Shown here: one piece after another, positions 62,579 to 64,000 of the stretch
Numbering within the stretch: position 1 is the stretch's first letter
Layout: each line of letters begins with the position of its first letter
Source of the DNA: CAVTLG01 sp963735495
GTDB lineage: Bacteria > Chloroflexota > Ktedonobacteria > Ktedonobacterales > Ktedonobacteraceae
Direction: 5' to 3'
Length of the DNA: 64,000 bases
Assembly (NCBI GenBank): GCA_963735495.1
Contig: CAVTLG010000005.1
Span: 120,147-184,146 of the forward strand
Notes under the pieces: model-generated
Told to the model about the DNA's origin: nothing
Seen by the model: only the letters and a program-made list of their open reading frames with translations
Databases searched by the model: none
Translations under genes and position numbers: made by a program

Positions 62579-63055
62579 TTAGGAGTCCACTGACCTCAAA
62601 TATCCTTTGCGCGTGTCCTGGGGCTGTGAGGAGGTAACATCAACATATCCTCTCGCCTGCTCCAAACGTCGAGTCAGAACACGAATGTGGCCCCGCAGTT
62701 CAAGATTTTCCTGCTCCCATTGTTCTAGCAGTATCATCGCCTTTTTGAGTGCGTCTGAGGATGCAAGTCGGGCCTGATCTTGCACCTCTTTCAATCGTAT
62801 GCGCAACTGCGTGTTTTCTTGCCGTAATGCTGCCACTTCTTCATCTCGTGTTTTGCGAGAGCCTGGTAGTGCGGAGCGCAGGGCTCGAAACTCTTCCCCG
62901 GCGAGGTGATACAGCCAGACCTTCGAGATCCCAGCTGCATCAGCTATGCGCTGTGCCGTAAATTCGCTCTGGTTGGTCACGTGAGCATGGATCTCGTACA
63001 TAACAACGAGCAGGTGCTTTTTTCCATCCTCTGTGGTTCTCCGTGGTTGCTTCAT
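62579..63055 (-). CDS. Tn554-type accessory protein (DUF6262-like)
   Basis: A 158-residue protein with an N-terminal HTH (FTAQRIADAAGISKVWLYHL, about 32-51), a linker, and coiled-coil segments (EVAALRQENTQLRIRLKEVQ; ENLELRGHIRVLTRRLEQAR). The arrangement is the same as in the protein at 25431, a paralogue in the family that accompanies Tn554-like integrases. It begins 3 bp inside the end of the upstream frame (63052), so they were coupled. It is intact, but its partner integrase is broken, so it is likely inactive. Confidence 0.65.
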   Translation of the reverse strand: MKQPRRTTEDGKKHLLVVMYEIHAHVTNQSEFTAQRIADAAGISKVWLYHLAGEEFRALRSALPGSRKTRDEEVAALRQENTQLRIRLKEVQDQARLASSDALKKAMILLEQWEQENLELRGHIRVLTRRLEQARGYVDVTSSQPQDTRKGYLRSVDS

Positions 63056-63835
63056 GGCTTCTCCTCTTGTGCATTGAGTTCAGCAAGCAGGGCCCGACGA
63101 ACATCCTCACTCGTTTTCTGAAGCGCTTCGTCGCGGAGGCGTTCAGTGCGTTCTGCCATCACCCCATACTTGTGCGCTTGCACAGTGCGCCCCAACGCCA
63201 GGTTCTCCTGTTGTTTCGTGCGATGTTCCCTGACACGATTTTGAAGTTCTGTTTGCATCTGAACATCATTGGGATCAGTTAAAAACCAGGCGCACCCCTC
63301 ATCCATTGCTTCAGTGCAATGCATGAACTCCGGGCATCCTTCCGGTCCTTGGGGAAACGCACAGAGGCCACAAGGAACACGATTGGCCTGAACAAATTGC
63401 GGGTTATTCACCAGGAGCGCCTGCCAGCGAGCATCGAAGAAGTGAAGTGTGCCTTCTCGAAGGCATTTTGGGCACCGAATTCCACAAGGCCCAGGCACTG
63501 TTCGAGCCAGTGTGTTCCCAGACCATGGAGTTGGTGGCTGACGATGCGCTCGCGCAGCTTCGCGTTTGCCTTTCGGAGATGGTGCTGGTAGATCATCTGT
63601 GTATTGCGGCTGTGTGATTCAAATCTCGCTGACGTGTTAATGGAGTAATATTCGGATCTTCGGCCAGGGCCGATTGACGAGTGTGGCGCGCCTGTTGCGT
63701 ATACATGAAGTAAATGGAACTGGAGGCTTTGCCATCTACAGTGATGCTCCATTGCTCAAAAATGCTGGAGGTGCGTGGCCCCTGTGTCCCTCTGGTGTGG
63801 CCAGAGAGCCAGTGTAAAAAGACGTGGTACGTCAT
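63052..63835 (-). pseudogene. Tn554-type integrase/transposon protein, frameshifted
   Basis: The minus strand carries pieces in different frames. The end (63498-63052) has Cys clusters (CGIRCPKCLREG; VPCGLCAFPQGPEGCPEFMH; CAWFLTDPNDVQ) typical of the C-terminal end of large integrases in Tn554-like transposons, then a charged helix. Upstream, YQHHLRKANAKLRERIVSHQ and LHGLGTHWLEQC lie in another frame, and TYHVFLHWLSGHTRGTQG in a third. At least two frameshifts have broken it, and the window ends before its 5' part. Confidence 0.5.
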
Positions 63836-64000
63836 CGCTCTCGCTGTTGGCGATGTTTTCTGAGGCTGGCGGCGGGGCTCGCAGGCGTTGCGCTGGTCAT
63901 ACTCTGTAATCAGTATCTTGTTCCGTCGCAGGAGAACGCAGGCTCTGTGGCCCAGAGGTCAGGTTCCACTCACTGATCAGGATGAATAGTGCTTGTTCCT

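Overview
The window reads like accessory DNA from a large, transposon-rich genome of the Chloroflexota, most like the Ktedonobacteria. That is an inference from protein style: many ISL3 elements, STAND ATPases and caspases, WD40 and kinase genes, Tn554-type accessory proteins, and an MmyB-like regulator. No rRNA, tRNA, CRISPR array or core ribosomal operon was seen.

Region 1 (1-9.5 kb) is a worn defence/phage-like patch. It holds an AbiJ-type fragment, an ISL3 element with a broken transposase, a truncated DUF4145 gene, a serine recombinase, a SEC-C protein, an intact DUF4145 gene, a HEPN-like gene, and a reverse-strand run of small phage-type genes including YopX.

Region 2 (9.6-28.2 kb) is about 15 kb bracketed by two nearly identical ISL3 copies in opposite orientation (9568-11425 and 26349-28206). 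Inside lie IS982 and Tn3 remnants, then two caspase/STAND modules on the minus strand. One is split over two genes: a caspase-like protease and a 1459-residue NB-ARC protein that share the same beta-rich G-D-rich motif at the C-terminus and N-terminus respectively. The other is a single caspase/HATPase/NB-ARC/TPR protein translationally coupled to a small membrane protein. A tyrosine recombinase sits between them, and a truncated Tn554-like unit adjoins the right IS.

Region 3 (28.2-32.4 kb) holds a third ISL3 element broken by a structured insertion, then a decayed mobilisation block (Replic_Relax gene and a HerA/TraD-like ATPase fragment).

Region 4 (32.5-59.4 kb) looks like the backbone of an integrated plasmid or ICE. 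A replication-initiator-like gene and a winged-helix gene diverge from a 430-bp palindromic intergenic region. A ParB-methyltransferase fusion gene follows, broken by a deletion and by a 1795-bp IS with a 7-bp target duplication. Then comes a long same-strand array: membrane HTH protein, WD40 proteins, primase-polymerase, Ser/Thr kinase, DUF1257-like/DUF2997-like/AAA+ cassette, DUF4007 protein and a sliding clamp. Nearly every gap in this array carries a different-sequence stem-loop ending 18-29 nt before the next start codon.

Region 5 (59.6-64 kb) is more ordinary: an MmyB-like regulator, a monooxygenase-fold protein, an alpha/beta hydrolase, and a second decayed Tn554-type accessory pair.

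The strongest candidates for something new are the caspase/STAND pair with its matched motif, the palindromic region between the rep-like genes, and the repeated stem-loop/RBS geometry.
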